Source of the DNA: Maribacter polysiphoniae
GTDB taxonomy: Bacteria > Bacteroidota > Bacteroidia > Flavobacteriales > Flavobacteriaceae
Assembly (NCBI RefSeq): GCF_003148665.1
Contig: NZ_QGGQ01000001.1
Span: 389,762-453,761 of the forward strand
Direction of reading: 5' to 3'
Length of the DNA: 64,000 nt
The translations under genes were made by a program, and so were the position numbers. The notes beneath the pieces were generated by a model that saw nothing but the letters and a program-made list of their open reading frames with translations, searched no databases and was not told the origin of the DNA. Positions 25,838 to 35,902 of the stretch are shown here, piece after piece (position 1 is the first letter of the stretch; each line of letters opens with the position of its first letter).

Positions 25838-27373
25838 TCATTTTTTAGGTTTTTCGATCACCTGTACTTCTTTATTTATTGGAAACAAGAAGAACATTAT
25901 TAAGATAATCGCGGTGAGCAAAAACAATCCTATTAACCAATTGGACACTATTGGAAATACCGAAAAGACAAAAAAATAGGATTGGTTTTTGGCCCACAGA
26001 ACGGCAAGAACAAGTAGTATCGATGAACTAAATTGTATCCATCGCAGCCCTAAGTGATTACCTGATCGTACTGTTAGTCTTCGTTTTTTCAAAGCGATTT
26101 CCTGTACGAAACTTCGCATTCGCCAGGCTAAAAAGAATAAGTAAGAACCAATAAATATCCATAGCACCCTTATTACCTGAACAATCTTACCCATTCCTAT
26201 TGACGGAAATCCGTTCCATTCGGCCCAATCTGTCAAGACATAACCAAAAAAGGGCCAACTCCGCTGGCTATTGGTCAAGATAACAATACCATCGCCAGTT
26301 TGGGGAACGGATTGAAAATGGGTCATCCAGCCAGAACCTTGACCGCCATGTGATACTGATTTTAAACCATTTGGCAGGGTTTCTATAAAGTGGCCAAAGC
26401 CATAATAATCAAACACAAAGCCATAATATCCAGATAGTTCCACTTCGGGTTCGTAAAGTTTTTCTATACTTTGTACACGCAACACTTGGAGTCTTTTTTC
26501 GGAAAAGGCTGGCATTCCGGCAATAATAAAATTAGCAATATCATCAACCGTTGCGAAAAGTCCACCCGAGGCTTTATCAGGATATACATAGACAGGGATG
26601 GGTTTATTGTTCGAATCATAACCATTGGGGACTTCCGGTTTAAAATTATCGCTCCAAGAATAACTGGAATGGTGCATGCCTAAAGGAATTAAAACATTCT
26701 CCCTCATATAGGTATTAAAGTCTTGGGCAGTAAGCTCTTCTATGAGTAGTTCAAGAAGATTGAATCCGGTATTGGAATAGGAAAATGATTGTCCGGGCTC
26801 TTGGAATAATATGGCATCTTTGGACAATTGCTCTTTTAAGGAAGGCTTCTCGGCCGTTGGGGAATATCGTACGCCTATCGTACCTAATGGCATGCCAGAT
26901 TGCTGACTTAGAAGTTGCCGTATGGTTATTTTTTCTTCGGAAAACTTAGATTCGGGAAGTTTCCAGCTTTTTTGATAATCGACAAGGGGACTGTCCAAGT
27001 TTATTCTGCCCTGTTCTGCCAATTTCATAACGCCCCATGCCGTAACCGATTTTGATATGGATTCAACCCTACAATAGGTATCATTGGTCATTCTACGTCC
27101 TTTTTCCAAGTCGGCATAACCATAGGCATGAGTCCAAACAATATCACCTTTCTTTACAACAGCTATGGTAGCACCTGGAATCCCATATTCCCTCATTAGG
27201 GAGGGAATACGTCTATTCATATAATCCGTAAATTCTTCCAAGGTAGTATCTGTATCAATTTTTTGCTTGGTGCACCCCATGAATGAGAAAATAAATAAGC
27301 ACGATAACAATATGTTGAAATAAGAAGGTGGTTTTCTTTTCAAAGCGTATGGTATGGAATATTTGTCGTTCAT
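25838..27373 (-). CDS. Membrane-anchored serine hydrolase (beta-lactamase class C / D-Ala-D-Ala carboxypeptidase family)
   Basis: 511 aa. An extended N-terminus leads to a hydrophobic stretch ending in a lipobox (FMGC, Cys34), so a lipoprotein is likely. PF00144 domain: SxxK as SISK (Ser105, Lys108), Tyr-x-Asn as YSNTGFN, and HGGQGSGW as the third motif. The last 110 residues add about three TM helices (VLWIFIGSYLFFLAWRM, FSSSILLVLAVLWA, NWLIGLFLLTAIILIMFF), unusual for secreted esterases but known in Bacteroidota members. Substrates may be peptides, esters or peptidoglycan; true beta-lactamase action is uncertain. It follows the Omp85-type gene by 12 bases and they may be co-transcribed. Confidence 0.88.
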   Translation of the reverse strand: MNDKYSIPYALKRKPPSYFNILLSCLFIFSFMGCTKQKIDTDTTLEEFTDYMNRRIPSLMREYGIPGATIAVVKKGDIVWTHAYGYADLEKGRRMTNDTYCRVESISKSVTAWGVMKLAEQGRINLDSPLVDYQKSWKLPESKFSEEKITIRQLLSQQSGMPLGTIGVRYSPTAEKPSLKEQLSKDAILFQEPGQSFSYSNTGFNLLELLIEELTAQDFNTYMRENVLIPLGMHHSSYSWSDNFKPEVPNGYDSNNKPIPVYVYPDKASGGLFATVDDIANFIIAGMPAFSEKRLQVLRVQSIEKLYEPEVELSGYYGFVFDYYGFGHFIETLPNGLKSVSHGGQGSGWMTHFQSVPQTGDGIVILTNSQRSWPFFGYVLTDWAEWNGFPSIGMGKIVQVIRVLWIFIGSYLFFLAWRMRSFVQEIALKKRRLTVRSGNHLGLRWIQFSSSILLVLAVLWAKNQSYFFVFSVFPIVSNWLIGLFLLTAIILIMFFLFPINKEVQVIEKPKK

Positions 27374-27385
27374 ATTTTTTCTGGC

Positions 27386-28498
27386 TTAAAAGGCCTCACC
27401 CAATGTCAAATAGAATCCACTGGTGTCTTTCCCAAATCCGAAATCGACCCGTATAAATGTTGAGTCTGCCTTATTGATATTGTATCGTAATCCAGTACCC
27501 AAAGTCCATTTTGCTTGGCTAAACGTTATATCGCCTAACTTAGGGGCAATGTTTCCTGTAGCCGCGAATAAAACCATCCCGAAACGACCTTTGATGAATT
27601 GGCGATATTCTGTTTGTATTTGAAGGCCCACTTTGTCCCTAAACCGACCTTCCATATATCCGCGCATCATCTTATTACCTCCCAAAAGGGACATATCTTG
27701 AAAAGGGACCTCCCCGATATTCAATTTTGAAAAAAATTGGAATGCGAGTACCCTTTTCCCATGGGTGTCAAAGTCAAAATATTTCCTAACATCCAAGGTG
27801 TAGGTTTGAAAGGAAAAATCGCTAAGCCAGTTTTTAGCATAGAACAACGCGGAAAATTCCACAAAATGGTTTTCCGTGGGGGTTAGGATACTGTTTCGTT
27901 TGTCCCATGTGCCACCAAAACCGATACCGATATTAGTGCCTCCGTCACCACCGGGTATATCGGAAATATCCAAGGGCTTCCCATCATCAACATTTTTAAG
28001 GTTGATATCGTACATGCTCCTGAAGTTGACTTTCGGTCCAATGTAGAAGCCATTATTTATATTTCTGTACAAACTTTGTTCAAAAGCGATATTCCTGTAG
28101 TCGATTGTAATTTCATCATCATCTTTGGTATTCGGGCCCACTCCCCAATAACGTATTGGCCATCTTTGAAAATAAACGGCCCCGTTCCATAGCCATTTCT
28201 CTTTTGGGAAAACAATATTGTAGTAAGTCTCTATACTGGTCTGTTTTTCAAAAGTGAAGGCCGCTGAGGCCATTAAATTTGATGGACGTGTCTCCAAGTC
28301 GGACTTTTTTGGCTTGAATTGGGCCAACATAAACGCACCTAACACCAGTCTGGTATCAGGGGAATAACCAATGTTGGGTAGGGGAGTGATTTTGGTTTTA
28401 TAAACAGTGGAGTCTGTTGATACTTGGGCATCTACCGTCAGTACCACCGATAATAATAGTATCAGGAAAATACCGTTCACATTTTTCATGAGTCCCAA
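27386..28498 (-). CDS. Omp85/BamA-type outer membrane barrel protein
   Basis: 370 aa. Signal sequence (IFLILLLSVVLTVDA; ATG at 28498, or the second Met three residues on) then a beta-barrel with alternating hydrophobic strands and a C-terminal Phe (TSGFYLTLGEAF). MMRGYMEGRFRD is the L6 signature (V/MRGY/F) of the Omp85 superfamily. There are no POTRA domains, so it is a stand-alone surface antigen D15-like barrel, as in patatin-linked or single-barrel Bacteroidota proteins. Function unknown: possibly lipid or protein insertion. Confidence 0.85.
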   Translation of the reverse strand: MGLMKNVNGIFLILLLSVVLTVDAQVSTDSTVYKTKITPLPNIGYSPDTRLVLGAFMLAQFKPKKSDLETRPSNLMASAAFTFEKQTSIETYYNIVFPKEKWLWNGAVYFQRWPIRYWGVGPNTKDDDEITIDYRNIAFEQSLYRNINNGFYIGPKVNFRSMYDINLKNVDDGKPLDISDIPGGDGGTNIGIGFGGTWDKRNSILTPTENHFVEFSALFYAKNWLSDFSFQTYTLDVRKYFDFDTHGKRVLAFQFFSKLNIGEVPFQDMSLLGGNKMMRGYMEGRFRDKVGLQIQTEYRQFIKGRFGMVLFAATGNIAPKLGDITFSQAKWTLGTGLRYNINKADSTFIRVDFGFGKDTSGFYLTLGEAF

Positions 28499-28537
28499 TC
28501 AATTTTTATCCCATACTTTTTATTTCAATCGTAAGAC

Positions 28538-28573
28538 ACCCAAAATGGGGTTATAGCTACCATTTTTTTGGGT
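28538..28573 (-). terminator. Possible terminator of the DUF6544 gene
   Basis: Imperfect hairpin ACCCAAAATGG (28538-28548) with CCATTTTTTTGGGT (28560-28573), 11-nt loop. It lies 47 bases downstream of the DUF6544 stop on the reverse strand. The uneven A/T part makes this tentative. Confidence 0.35.
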
Positions 28574-28619
28574 TTATAATTCAATGGGTTTTTTGGCATG
28601 TGAAAATGTGGCGTTTTGT

Positions 28620-29732
28620 TTACTGAATGTTTTCATCTTCTTTACTTATTTGGTTTGAAACATTATAATCAATATGCTTCACATTGAATTTCCCATATAT
28701 AAATTCCCCGTCGGGATAATGCCAAATGGCCTCTCCGTAAGTTGGGAGATTGTAGCCGTTGATGTTTTGATAATTCTTTACAGGAGTGGAAAACGGAAAG
28801 GTTTTCATTTCCGAAACGGAGTAACGGTCGTTGGAAACAAAATTGACCAGTTGTCCTTTTTCATTAAAGTGTAAAATCGCGGAAATGCTTGTTCCGTTCG
28901 TGGTAAACGAAGCTCTGACCGATAGTTCGTCAATCGTTTCCCAGCGTATGCGGTCATCAATTAGTGCGGCCGGTGCAAAAAGGCATAGGTCATTGAGGAA
29001 AGTGACCGTCTCTGTAGGAAACATTTTGGGTCCATCGATATCGACCACCGGAAATAACGATAGTAATTTAATATGCATTCGGGCACCTTCGATATTGTAT
29101 TTATGATACCCATTTATAGGTAGTCCTTTTATTTTGGCTTTCATAAAGAAAAAACGCGAGGGTGGTCGTATAAAATTGTATTGTTTCGAAGTGAAGTTGA
29201 ACCAATCCTTTCCCTTATCCCTCATTTCTCCCTCAAATACAATTCTGACGTTGTTTATTTTGGGCATGTCCACTACCCCCACATACCTCAAATAATCTTG
29301 AACGATCTTGGGCAGCCCTATCAGGTCATTTTCAGAAACCGTTTTATTGGCCATAGTGGAATTATCCATTACGGACAGGACATCTTTTCTAAATGAATTA
29401 TGGAAATTTTGGGTACCTAGACCAATGATCGCTGCCATCAGGATCATCATATTGGCAATGGTACCGAATTTGGCATCCTTCCAGGCTATAATGATCAAGA
29501 TTTGTGATATGAGAACGGCGATGAGGGCGAGGATTGGCCATACGTCTTTTTTAAATACAATGAGTACAGAAGACAGCACGAACAATAATCCTGTTACCAA
29601 CCATATAACACCCATGGGTAATGAAATCTGCTTGGAAAATTGCGTTAAATTTCCAAAATCGATGGCTTTGGCAAAGCCCAATACATGGATAAGGCCATGC
29701 ATAAAAAGAAGAAAGGTCAGTACAGTTTTCAT
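28620..29732 (-). CDS. DUF6544 family membrane protein
   Basis: 370 aa. N-terminal third has four TM helices (MKTVLTFLLFMHGLIHVLGFAKA, SLPMGVIWLVTGLLFVLSS, WPILALIAVLISQILIIIAW, NMMILMAAIIGLGTQ). The soluble rest begins LPKIVQDYLRYVGVVDMPKINNVRI and contains GEMRDKGKDWFNFTSKQYNF, which I recognise as DUF6544. Function unknown. It is monocistronic or first of a set with the Omp85 gene. Confidence 0.7.
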   Translation of the reverse strand: MKTVLTFLLFMHGLIHVLGFAKAIDFGNLTQFSKQISLPMGVIWLVTGLLFVLSSVLIVFKKDVWPILALIAVLISQILIIIAWKDAKFGTIANMMILMAAIIGLGTQNFHNSFRKDVLSVMDNSTMANKTVSENDLIGLPKIVQDYLRYVGVVDMPKINNVRIVFEGEMRDKGKDWFNFTSKQYNFIRPPSRFFFMKAKIKGLPINGYHKYNIEGARMHIKLLSLFPVVDIDGPKMFPTETVTFLNDLCLFAPAALIDDRIRWETIDELSVRASFTTNGTSISAILHFNEKGQLVNFVSNDRYSVSEMKTFPFSTPVKNYQNINGYNLPTYGEAIWHYPDGEFIYGKFNVKHIDYNVSNQISKEDENIQ

Positions 29733-30424
29733 AATTTTTCAGAAAGCTATAGCTATTTCTACTCCAATAATCATATAATTCAAGTTTGGATCAAAAGTCC
29801 CAAAGCCATTTTTTTGGTTCTGGAAAAGGGTGTTTTGGCTGCATGCTGTCTTTAAAACCCGTAATTCCCTCACTGACATTGGTACCGTGTTGTCCATAAC
29901 TATTTGTCCAAGCCAAAAGGAGTATGAACCCCGCTAAAACTTACTTGTATGGTTTTACATAGCAAGAATTGAAATTTCATTATAAAAATATTTTGACCTC
30001 GGTGGATTTGCAATGACGAATATCATGATGTCATATGTAGTTAACAACAATCTGATAATCAGGTGGTTAAAAAAACCTAGTTATGGATATGCCTGCTAAA
30101 AATTCCGTCACCGTCTTTATGGGTGGTCTTTTTCATTTGTTAAGTCCGCTTCATTCGCCATGAAAATTCATATACCGTCGTATTTTGCTGACGGTTGCCA
30201 GAGTAAAGGAAGCTGCCCAGAAAATATAGGTACGCGAGTCATGTTTTTTTATTTACATCATTGCCGTTCCCTCCCAAAAGGCAACCTAGCATTAAAAAAA
30301 ACAAAGTCGCTGTAGGTGTATAATTTGTTTTGATAATTGAAAGTAGAAAAGGGGAGGTACAAAATATTGCGCCTCCCCATTGTTTATTTTTATGTCCTCG
30401 TAACCGTTATATGTGTTTTCTATA
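29733..30424. other. Non-coding 690-bp gap with a decayed frame
   Basis: No full gene. On the reverse strand an open stretch at 29940-29791 encodes about 49 residues starting with a signal-like run (VLAGFILLLAWTNSYGQ) and ending KKWLWDF, but there is a TAA directly upstream and no ATG at its start, so it is probably the remnant of a small exported protein. The rest (29941-30350) shows no coding signal, tRNA or riboswitch that I can identify. Confidence 0.5.
30339..30378 (-). terminator. Rho-independent terminator of the DUF4374 operon
   Basis: Stem GGGGAGG (30351-30357) / CCTCCCC (30372-30378). On the reverse strand it is followed by TTTTCTACTTTC, a U-rich tail. It is 46 bases downstream of the DUF4374 stop. 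Confidence 0.7.
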
Positions 30425-31771
30425 TTAAAATACACCGATAAAGTGACTTCCTTCTACATTCACCAATTCCGCACCTTTAGTTACTTCTCCAGTTTCAGTA
30501 TCTACAACGTAAATGTTTCCGTTTTGCCCTACAGCGCCTTGGGTGAGGTATATGTCTGTTCCATCAACCACAAAACCTTGGTATTGGAATAAGTAAAAGT
30601 CTGGATCATAAGGAATGGCATCAATTTTCTGAGCGGTTTTGGCGTTCAAATCAGCAAGGGCAAAAAATCCTTGGGCACCTGCTACACCTTCTGCAGACCC
30701 TGAATGACGGTACGCTATTACAGCTTTTCCGTTTCCTGCTGGTCTCCAAGCAAGAATATATGCCTCTTCTATGCCTAAAGCATCGTCTAGATTAAACACA
30801 TAAGAATCGTCATATTGGTTGTCTGCATCAATTTTCAAAATATGAGATCCTTCTGGATCACTTTGATTTGCTTGATAAACACTTCCGTTTAAAAGGAAAG
30901 CATTGATACTTCGGTATCCATTCGTATTTCCGTGTCCAACGGTAGAGGTAATCACTGACGGATTCAATAAAGAAGGGTAATCCAATACAATGGTTTTAGA
31001 ACCTAAAATAACGTAATTACTGTCACTTTCCGCAGTAGCGGGGTCCACCTTGCTTAAACGCGCACCGATATATAATTTATCTCCTGCAGCATTTAAAACG
31101 GGCATATCAATTCTAGAGATATAATAGCCGTTGGCTTCTTCCTCTGCACTTAAAGCTACACTGTGTTCTTGGAATTCCTTTATTGAAGAATTTACTAAAT
31201 CCAAAGTCACTACACCGATGGTAGCCTCCGTACGCGTGTAATTATCGTCTTCGTCAAATTCGTTTTCTGTAGACACATATACGGCAGCACCTGTTTGATC
31301 TCCGTCAAATAGTTTTATCCATCTTGGAGCAGTACCTACGTATGGTGCAATACTGACTTCTGAACCTGTAGGGGTGAATGTTTGCCCACCCTCTACGGTG
31401 TATTTAGTATAGTTACCCCCCGTATCCCCTGCGTAGCTAATATTGAAAATAGTATTGCCATCTTCGGAAGATTGCAACCGTGCAGTTCTGTTCGAAGGTG
31501 CGATAAAGCCATTTTCAAAGGGTGCTATGGATACCGAAGGATCTTTGGCATCATCGCTAGTAACGGAATATATTAAAGTTCCTCCGTTACCGTCACCAGG
31601 GTTATCTCCCATTTTTGCTCCGGCAACGGTAATCCATCTAGCTTCTTCCGGTTCCTCAGTACCTGGTTCTGGGGTCACAACTGGATCATCATCACTGCTG
31701 CAAGCGGTCATTAGTCCGGCTGTTAGTATTAGGGTAGCAAAGGTTTTAAGGGTAAAAAGAATTCGTTTCAT
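30425..31771 (-). CDS. DUF4374 domain lipoprotein
   Basis: 448 aa. Lipobox LMTAC (Cys24) followed by an SSDDDP acidic linker typical of surface-exposed lipoproteins in Bacteroidota. The body repeats beta-strand units with WITVAGAKMGDNPGDGNGGTLIYSVTSDD and RWIKLFDGDQTGAAVYVSTE, a DUF4374 beta-propeller-like pattern. DUF4374 genes usually accompany TonB receptors for siderophores or haem. It begins 20 bases after the receptor stop and is in the same operon. Confidence 0.88.
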   Translation of the reverse strand: MKRILFTLKTFATLILTAGLMTACSSDDDPVVTPEPGTEEPEEARWITVAGAKMGDNPGDGNGGTLIYSVTSDDAKDPSVSIAPFENGFIAPSNRTARLQSSEDGNTIFNISYAGDTGGNYTKYTVEGGQTFTPTGSEVSIAPYVGTAPRWIKLFDGDQTGAAVYVSTENEFDEDDNYTRTEATIGVVTLDLVNSSIKEFQEHSVALSAEEEANGYYISRIDMPVLNAAGDKLYIGARLSKVDPATAESDSNYVILGSKTIVLDYPSLLNPSVITSTVGHGNTNGYRSINAFLLNGSVYQANQSDPEGSHILKIDADNQYDDSYVFNLDDALGIEEAYILAWRPAGNGKAVIAYRHSGSAEGVAGAQGFFALADLNAKTAQKIDAIPYDPDFYLFQYQGFVVDGTDIYLTQGAVGQNGNIYVVDTETGEVTKGAELVNVEGSHFIGVF

Positions 31772-31791
31772 TTTTGGTATTGTTTAAAGAA

Positions 31792-34209
31792 TTAGAATTT
31801 ATTTAGTGTGTAATTTAATTTTAGGTAGAAAGCTCTTCCTGGTTTTTGTACGGATAAATTATCATAAACGGGTTCATCAAAAATATTTTTGATATCAAAA
31901 CTCATCACGAACTTGTTGTTTGGGAATGTGTAACTAAGTCCGAAATCTTGTGCTAATTGTTGGGGCACGTCAAAAAATTCGTTTCCCACGGTATTTGATC
32001 CTTGTGCAGTCAAGAATGAAAATTTATCAGTGAAATAGATATTATAGAATAGATTTAATCGTGATTTCTTTTGAATCAAATTTTTTAAAGAGTAGCGTAA
32101 ACCACCATTCATGGTGAAAAAAGGTGTGTTTGGAACGTCTATTTCCACTCCTTGATTGACAATCTTTAAATCGAAACGGGAAACATTAAAATTGAGGGTA
32201 AAATTGTTGTTGTAGGTATAATTCAATTGGGCGTCGATTCCTTTGGATGTGCCACTACCTTGATTTACATATACGATTAATTCATCATCAACATTTAATG
32301 ATGTTTCAATGGGTAAGCCAATTCTATCTTTAATATTTCGAGTGAAAACATTTGTTGATACGGTAAAACTGTGCTTTTTGATATTAAATGATCCAAATCT
32401 GAATCCTAAGTTGTAGTTGTCACTACTTTCTGGATTAATACTTGAATTGGCCACTACATTATCTCCGTCATTACCAAATACCTCTGTTTCGTTAGGGAGT
32501 CTTATGGCTTTTTCCGCCGAAGTTAGAAGCGTAATATTTGGAATTATCACATAAGAAGCCGCAAGGCCATATCCGTCATACTTTTTATTGCTGATTACCA
32601 CTTCATCCACTATCACATCGTTTCCATCTGTGTCTGATTCAATAGCAGGGTCACTACTTATCGTTTTTTGTTGATAATGCTTTCCAAATAAACTCGCTTT
32701 TAATTTTTCATTGAAAGCCGTTAACTCATAGGTTAAGGAATATATGTTTTTGTGTAAATCCCGTGTTCCAAGAAATGTGTTTTCCAATACAGATCTCAGG
32801 GCATCACTGTCTTCCCTGTCAATACCACTATATACATGATTCACTAATACCTTGTGATGGTCATTAATAGCGTAAGAAACCCCTGTTCTAATGGATGCAA
32901 CATTTCTTTTGGTTTTAGCTAGTGTAGGGCCTCCTTCTTGTTGAGAACCCCATGTGTATTGGTATTCATCTCCCCTAAAATCAATAGCAGGTTCTCCGTT
33001 CCAACTATATGCCCAAGCAACGGTATCGTTTACCGCGCGGTTTCTTTTACCATATAAGCCGTTTACATTTACATCAAGTCCTTTGGTGAAAAGGTCTTTC
33101 TTTTGATAATTTAAACTTGCCAGTAGCGCATCAGATTCCAGGAACCTGTCTTTATAGGGAGTAATTGTCATAAAAGCACCGTGTTGTACCTCTTTATAAT
33201 CATCTGAACCGGTAAGGCCAATGAAAAATTGGTCCGCCCATTTTACATCGGTATAACCTATTTGGGCCATTCCACCTGTAGACCTATAAGCGTCATTAAA
33301 CCTTCTAGCGGTAATAGGAGTTTGTACACCTCCTAAACCGGTAACCACAACACTTCTGCCTGATACTTTATAGTCATTATCAGAGTAGTTATGGAAAAGG
33401 GATGCTTTTACTGTAAATCCTGATTTTTCGAAACGATAAAGCCCATTAACGCTGGTTTGTAGTGTGTTGAACGATCCATAGGAAACCGAAGCATTGAAAT
33501 TGGTTTTTGCATCATTATGTAACACTATGTTGATGGCTCCACCTAAAGCGTCGTCTGCCAGATGCCCTGGAACAACTCCTTTGTACACTTCAATATTCTT
33601 GATCATTGAAGGAGGGATGCTGTTTAGGTTAAATGAATTACCATAAGTGGAGATTGGGATTCCGTCGATAAAAATGCGTACTGAGTTACCTGATAATCCA
33701 TTTAAACTATAGCTGACATCAGAACCTAAGCCTCCATTCTGACGAATTTTAACACCAACTGTAGTATTTAACAATTCGTTGGTTTGGATATTTCGTAGAC
33801 TAGCTTCCTCTGTTTTTATGGCATTTATGGCAAAGCCTTTGGTCTCAAGCACTGTCTCCTTGGTCTTACCGTTGACAATTACCTCATCTAGGTTCTCTAC
33901 GGTTTCCTGTAGGGTAAAATCGATATTGATGTTACTTATGCTTTTGTTGACTTCAATGGTCTTTGAGCGTCTACCGTATCCGATAAATGAAACTACTACC
34001 CTGTATTTTCCGCGGGGTACCTTACTTATGGAGTATGCACCATTATCGTCTGTAAGAACACCAAGTTTTAGACCTTCTACCAAAACGTTTGCATAGGGTA
34101 ATGGTTTCCCGGAAGCATCACTTACCGTTCCTGATATTGTACCGAAAGCTTCTTGACCTTGGGCAGACAAGAAAATAAAGAATAATGATGCTGAGAGTAG
34201 TTTTTTCAT
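31792..34209 (-). CDS. TonB-dependent receptor (siderophore/iron-complex type)
   Basis: 805 aa. Signal MKKLLSASLFFIFLSAQGQ, then a CarboxypepD_reg domain (GTISGTVSDASGKPLPYANV), plug with NELLNTTVGVKIRQNGGLGSDVSYSLNGLSGNSVRIFIDG, and a barrel whose last strand ends in LNYTLNKF. The C-terminal region around NLSVQKPGRAFYLKLNY has the usual TonB receptor end. Pairing with DUF4374 and a divergent AraC regulator of PchR shape suggests import of a siderophore or similar chelate. Ligand not determinable. A TAGATTTG promoter box lies upstream. Confidence 0.9.
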   Translation of the reverse strand: MKKLLSASLFFIFLSAQGQEAFGTISGTVSDASGKPLPYANVLVEGLKLGVLTDDNGAYSISKVPRGKYRVVVSFIGYGRRSKTIEVNKSISNINIDFTLQETVENLDEVIVNGKTKETVLETKGFAINAIKTEEASLRNIQTNELLNTTVGVKIRQNGGLGSDVSYSLNGLSGNSVRIFIDGIPISTYGNSFNLNSIPPSMIKNIEVYKGVVPGHLADDALGGAINIVLHNDAKTNFNASVSYGSFNTLQTSVNGLYRFEKSGFTVKASLFHNYSDNDYKVSGRSVVVTGLGGVQTPITARRFNDAYRSTGGMAQIGYTDVKWADQFFIGLTGSDDYKEVQHGAFMTITPYKDRFLESDALLASLNYQKKDLFTKGLDVNVNGLYGKRNRAVNDTVAWAYSWNGEPAIDFRGDEYQYTWGSQQEGGPTLAKTKRNVASIRTGVSYAINDHHKVLVNHVYSGIDREDSDALRSVLENTFLGTRDLHKNIYSLTYELTAFNEKLKASLFGKHYQQKTISSDPAIESDTDGNDVIVDEVVISNKKYDGYGLAASYVIIPNITLLTSAEKAIRLPNETEVFGNDGDNVVANSSINPESSDNYNLGFRFGSFNIKKHSFTVSTNVFTRNIKDRIGLPIETSLNVDDELIVYVNQGSGTSKGIDAQLNYTYNNNFTLNFNVSRFDLKIVNQGVEIDVPNTPFFTMNGGLRYSLKNLIQKKSRLNLFYNIYFTDKFSFLTAQGSNTVGNEFFDVPQQLAQDFGLSYTFPNNKFVMSFDIKNIFDEPVYDNLSVQKPGRAFYLKLNYTLNKF

Positions 34210-34257
34210 TAAATAGCCACTATATTAATTAAGATTAAGTCTAAATAAGTAACTTTA

Positions 34258-34265
34258 CAAATCTA
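34258..34265 (-). promoter_or_regulatory. -7 box of the TonB receptor operon
   Basis: Reverse strand TAGATTTG (34265-34258) is a perfect TAnnTTTG match, 49 bases upstream of the receptor ATG. No convincing TTG -33 box is seen at the right distance, consistent with activation by the divergent AraC regulator. Confidence 0.45.
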
Positions 34266-34324
34266 AAACAGCATTGTGCGGCGAAGTACCGTAAAAGGAA
34301 TTTTTATATACGCAAAAGGAAGTA

Positions 34325-35368
34325 ATGAGGTTAGGAGCGGAAAATGGTAATAGCAGACAATTATTACACAAGGAAATATATGTTGATAAACTGTTTAAAG
34401 ACGGTTATATTGAAAATTCTGTTCAATTCAATAATGTTGAGGTCACCAACAAAGATGGTATCGCATTAATAAGCGGGATTGATTTTTCCAACACAAAACG
34501 GCTCTTTGAATTCGATTCGGAAATAGTTGTCACCAGTGATGAGCACTTGATAAAACTACACTTTTCCCTCGAAGGCACGTACTCTTATCAGCCTTTGAGC
34601 CATATAAAATATTTGGTTCAAATTCCTGAGAATCACTGCAACATGTTTTATTATCCGACTTCTGAGGGGCGGGATGTTTTTTTTAATGGTAATGCCAAGG
34701 TATTTGAGGTATATATTAAGCCCAATTTGTTGCAGAAACTCTTGGGTGCCGAATATAGAAGTTCATTCGGTAAATTAAAGGATGCAATTTCCAATTCCAA
34801 CTCCTTTGTATTATGGGATAAAAGTAAGTTTATACCCCCTCATATACGAAGTAAGATCAATGAGATATTACTGTGCCCGTATAAAGGAGCGGTTCGAAAA
34901 AGATATTTGGAAAGCAGCTTGACCGTATTGCTTCTTGATTTTTTGCTGGGAAGACAAACTTCCAAAATTTCAAAAGGCAAAGTTAAATTACTAAATTCAG
35001 ATTATTTGGCGCTTGTTAAGGTTGAGGCCTATATCAGGAATAATTTGAAGGAACCACTTAAGATTTCAGAACTTTCAGAAATAGCCGGATTCAATGCGAC
35101 TAAACTTAAAAGGGATTTTAAAAAGGTATATGGCATCCCTGTTTTTAAATACATCACTGCGTTGAGAATGGAATTTGCTAAAACTTTAATTACCCAAGAA
35201 GGAGCATCTATCGCGCATGCAGCATACGAAGTAGGTTATGCAAATCCGCAGCATTTTACCACGGCCTTTAAAAGAACAATGGGGTATCTGCCAAGTCAGC
35301 TTAAGTATATCGTTTATTTTACATGCTCGTTTTTGTTGGAAGAGCCTATTTGTTTTATGGGGTTTTAA
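34325..35368 (+). CDS. AraC family transcriptional regulator (PchR-like)
   Basis: 347 aa. The C-terminal HTH_18 region is complete: VEAYIRNNLKEPLKISELSEIAGFNATKLKRDFKKVYGIPVFKYI (first HTH) and AHAAYEVGYANPQHFTTAFKRTMGYLPSQL (second HTH). The N-terminal 230 residues are a poorly conserved ligand-binding domain without a clear cupin signature, as in PchR-type siderophore-responsive activators. The C-terminal 19 residues after SQL are hydrophobic (IVYFTCSFLLEEPICFMGF), an unusual extension. It is divergent from the TonB receptor gene, 115 bases away, and likely activates it. Confidence 0.88.
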   Translation: MRLGAENGNSRQLLHKEIYVDKLFKDGYIENSVQFNNVEVTNKDGIALISGIDFSNTKRLFEFDSEIVVTSDEHLIKLHFSLEGTYSYQPLSHIKYLVQIPENHCNMFYYPTSEGRDVFFNGNAKVFEVYIKPNLLQKLLGAEYRSSFGKLKDAISNSNSFVLWDKSKFIPPHIRSKINEILLCPYKGAVRKRYLESSLTVLLLDFLLGRQTSKISKGKVKLLNSDYLALVKVEAYIRNNLKEPLKISELSEIAGFNATKLKRDFKKVYGIPVFKYITALRMEFAKTLITQEGASIAHAAYEVGYANPQHFTTAFKRTMGYLPSQLKYIVYFTCSFLLEEPICFMGF

Positions 35369-35697
35369 GAACTGTTGTTAATAAGTGACAAGTTGTAGAA
35401 CCATATGCCCTATGTTTTGTTCTTGATTGCTTAGAGGGCTGAAATCAACTGTTTTCTTGATATTTGGATGTGCATTTTCCATAGCGAAACCAACATCTGG
35501 ATAAGCGAACATTTCAAGATTAGTTTAAAAATAGCGAGGATCATTACTTCGTTGTATTTAAAACGCAGAAAAGCATTTCTTTAAAAGTCCCATTTGTCGT
35601 CTCGTTAACTGACTTTTAAAGAAATTGGATTTTTTAGTTGGGAATGGGGAAACATCAATTACAACAAAATGCATCAATCTTGATTCATAACTGGATG
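35369..35697. other. Gene-free 330-bp stretch left of the att site
   Basis: No ORF, RNA gene or clear hairpin recognised. The 3' part leads into the arm-type sequence TGCGTGCAAAT and tRNA-like repeat at 35698, so part of it may be a relic of an earlier element end (see findings). Confidence 0.5.
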
Positions 35698-35798
<101 letters not shown>

Positions 35799-35902
35799 CA
35801 AGAGGATTAGCATACCAAATAGAACCAAGACAACACATAACAGATTATAAATCAATATCTTAAATAAATATGTATTCGTTTGATATCAAACAAAACCATC
35901 TA

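Noticed and set aside
25838-27373. Antibiotic-resistance beta-lactamase
   Set aside because: SxxK/YxN motifs fit the broad PF00144 hydrolase family, and the lipobox and C-terminal TM segments are unlike AmpC enzymes.
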